Shown here piece by piece: positions 62,593 through 64,000 of a stretch of 64,000 nucleotides of DNA. Location of the stretch: assembly GCF_034119865.1 (NCBI RefSeq), contig NZ_CP139421.1, forward strand, positions 1,550,001-1,614,000, in the 5' to 3' direction. The position numbers and the translations under genes are program-made. Under the pieces are notes generated by a model. The model was not told the DNA's origin. It saw only the letters and a list, made by a program, of their open reading frames with translations, and did not search any database. The first letter of the stretch is position 1. Every line of letters begins with the position of its first letter. The stretch comes from Algoriphagus sp. NG3 (GTDB taxonomy: Bacteria; Bacteroidota; Bacteroidia; Cytophagales; Cyclobacteriaceae).

Positions 62593-63072
62593 TACCTGTA
62601 TTTCCAATCGAACTCTCAAAAGCTGTTTTCATTGTGTTTGGTGTGTTGATGGCAATAGCCAAAATTCCTTCGCTTTTCAGCCCAGATTAATGGTGATTCG
62701 ACTTCACCCACAAGTGACATGTGAACAAAAAAATGGCCTCAATGCTATTGTTGACCGAAGTTCTCCGATGCATTGGTCTTCCACTGACAGAAAAGCGAAT
62801 ATAGATAGTCAAAGCAAAAAACTAGGAGCAAAAGGGTATTTCGTGCATTTGCGATTACAAAAGTCAAAAAATGTGAGAGAAGGAGTGATCCAATTGCAGG
62901 AGATATTCCGTTTATACCTTCGAATATCCAGTTGAAAGATCAAAAAGTGCAAAGTAATATTAGTATCTTTTAATTATAATTTAGGTATAAGTAAGAAATT
63001 GATTAATTTGCACACGAATTAGTCATTGATGTTTGTGGTTTTATAACTTAGCTATTTGAATAAATTTGTACT
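62593..63072. other. Gene-free intergenic region
   Basis: 480 bp with no convincing gene. A 124-residue plus-strand frame (62561-62935) overlaps the regulator gene and has no family features. The last 140 bp are strongly A+T-rich and probably hold the promoter of the dehydratase gene. Possibly a decayed gene. Confidence 0.45.
63061..63068 (+). promoter_or_regulatory. TAnnTTTG -7 box abutting the dehydratase start
   Basis: TAAATTTG ends 4 nt before ATG 63073. A TTTG at 63032-63035 is 25 bp upstream, slightly long for the usual spacing. Confidence 0.35.
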
Positions 63073-64000
63073 ATGAATTTTTTGACGCGGTTGAAAATCC
63101 TTCCTAGATGGATAATTGCCACCCTTGATTCTTTAATTCTTTTCCATTGTGCCTTGTTTGGGTACTTGGTACGGTTCAATTTTGAACTGGCTCTAATCGA
63201 ACAATATGACGCTATAGCAGGTAGTTTCACCTTTATGGTAGGGGGGTTACTTGTAATGCAAAATACCCGTAGTTACGAAGGTATTGTGAGACACACTGGT
63301 TTCAGGGACGGATCGAATATTTTCAGAACCGTACTGATTAATTTTGTCCTCTTTCTTTTTCTGAACTTCTTTCATGGCAATTTTTTGAATGATAGGTTTT
63401 TGCTCCCTACCTCAGTTCTGATTATAGCGAGCCTTTCCTCGTTGTTTATGCTTATTTTTTATCGGTTGTTGGTTAAGGAACTCTTTGTGTATCTGAAAAA
63501 TGGGATATTGGTAAAAGAACTGAAGAACGGAGTGATATTCGGTGCCGGTGAGGCTGGGATCATTGCCCAGGAGGCGATTAAGAGAGATAGTAAAATATTG
63601 TTTAATACAGTGGCCTTTTTGGATGATGACCCTAAAAAGGAAGGTAAAAACATTGATGGGAAAAGAATTTATAAGGGTTTAGGGGATCTTGAGAAGCTGT
63701 CAAAACAATTCGGTATTACTGAATTGATAATTGCTGTCAGGGATCTTTCAGTACTTAGAAAAAATGAAATTATAGATGAGTGTCTTCGGCTAAATATATC
63801 AGTATCACTTGTCCCTCCGGTAGATCAATGGATCAATGGGGGGCTTACCGCTGGGGCAATACGGGAAGTCAAAATCGAGGATTTACTGAGTAGGGAGCAG
63901 ATCAAGCTTGATAACCCAAGAATTCACGAAGATCTTCAGGGGAAAGTGATCTTGGTAACCGGAGCTGCTGGATCTATAGGGTCTGAGCTTTGCAGGCAAA
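63073..64000 (+). CDS. PglF/CapD-type nucleotide-sugar 4,6-dehydratase (3' end cut by window edge)
   Basis: 309 residues visible from ATG 63073. Four hydrophobic segments lie within residues 13-135, then a CoA-binding-like Rossmann domain starts at VIFGAGEAG (153-161). The second Rossmann domain starts VTGAAGSIGSE (295-305), the NAD site of the SDR dehydratase domain. Family members (PglF, WbpM, FlmA) dehydrate UDP-GlcNAc for glycans. Its position at the window edge suggests that a surface polysaccharide cluster continues beyond. Confidence 0.93.
   Translation, partial: MNFLTRLKILPRWIIATLDSLILFHCALFGYLVRFNFELALIEQYDAIAGSFTFMVGGLLVMQNTRSYEGIVRHTGFRDGSNIFRTVLINFVLFLFLNFFHGNFLNDRFLLPTSVLIIASLSSLFMLIFYRLLVKELFVYLKNGILVKELKNGVIFGAGEAGIIAQEAIKRDSKILFNTVAFLDDDPKKEGKNIDGKRIYKGLGDLEKLSKQFGITELIIAVRDLSVLRKNEIIDECLRLNISVSLVPPVDQWINGGLTAGAIREVKIEDLLSREQIKLDNPRIHEDLQGKVILVTGAAGSIGSELCRQ

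Noticed and set aside
62561..62935. 124-residue plus-strand frame after the WYL regulator
   Set aside because: It overlaps the regulator's end in another frame, has no domain or membrane feature, and its composition looks like non-coding sequence. A degraded gene cannot be excluded.
1..64000. CRISPR arrays, tRNA or rRNA genes and intact insertion sequences
   Set aside because: No regularly spaced direct repeats, cloverleaf-like sequence or transposase-like frame was found by reading; a dedicated search such as tRNAscan could overturn this for tRNA.

Overview
The window looks like a chromosomal segment of a member of the Bacteroidota, most likely order Cytophagales (Cyclobacteriaceae/Algoriphagus-like). 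This is inferred, not tested. The grounds are: start codons almost without Shine-Dalgarno sequences; short lipoprotein signals (lipobox followed by Cys); a CarboxypepD_reg-like surface protein; Mpl; a lysA-fold arginine decarboxylase; an MnmA with a long internal insertion; TAnnTTTG-type -7 boxes; and moderate G+C. I found no rRNA, tRNA, CRISPR array, prophage or intact insertion sequence. Nearly everything is core or household metabolism, and the unusual material sits mainly between genes.

Layout. 1-6.2 kb: a truncated TetR regulator with a palindromic operator, a KefC-type K+/H+ antiporter with its KefF-like flavoprotein and a Fer4-CDGSH iron-sulfur protein, then a GH32 fructan hydrolase lipoprotein and a GT1 glycosyltransferase. 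6.4-13.9 kb: RmlA, a hypothetical protein with a kinase-like fold, a possible DNA polymerase III psi-like protein, DUF3817, a thioesterase, Pcm, riboflavin synthase, a formylglycine-generating-enzyme-like lipoprotein and an HTH regulator. 14-24.6 kb: ferritin, an M28 peptidase, DinB, a K+ channel, an S10 carboxypeptidase, Glu-Q-RS, a surface protein, a DUF4442 protein, an M48 lipoprotein, an exonuclease and Mpl. 24.7-34.6 kb: dnaB with a quinone oxidoreductase, PGDYG and TPR-like proteins, etfB-etfA with a bifunctional nuclease, a nucleoside transporter and a CASTOR/POLLUX-type channel. 34.7-40.9 kb: an M28 peptidase, a TruC/RluA pseudouridine synthase, MnmA, a class-C serine hydrolase and a ROK kinase.

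41.2-48.2 kb is a co-directional three-gene cluster (transglutaminase-DUF2126, circularly permuted ATP-grasp-alpha-E, second transglutaminase). It matches a predicted but biochemically uncharacterised peptide-ligating system. 48.3-54 kb carries a DMT transporter, YciH/SUI1, a tandem USP, MenA, glutathione peroxidase and ArgS. 54-59 kb is an arginine-centred stretch (ArgS, arginase, methionine-type aminotransferase, arginine decarboxylase). It is interrupted by a GxxExxY gene bracketed by 33-bp inverted repeats and by a second palindromic element of similar build but without a gene. 59.3-64 kb: a hypothetical membrane-anchored protein, a GT39-like membrane glycosyltransferase, a WYL-type regulator and the start of a PglF/CapD-type nucleotide-sugar dehydratase, probably the edge of a polysaccharide locus.

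The most promising leads are the GxxExxY cassette with its gene-less relative, the 77-bp repeat found just upstream of two unrelated genes, two miniature elements sharing a 19-nt end, and two hypothetical proteins whose motifs suggest a kinase fold and a polymerase-psi/uracil-glycosylase fold. Where several starts were possible I chose the ATG that best fits the family or a signal peptide.
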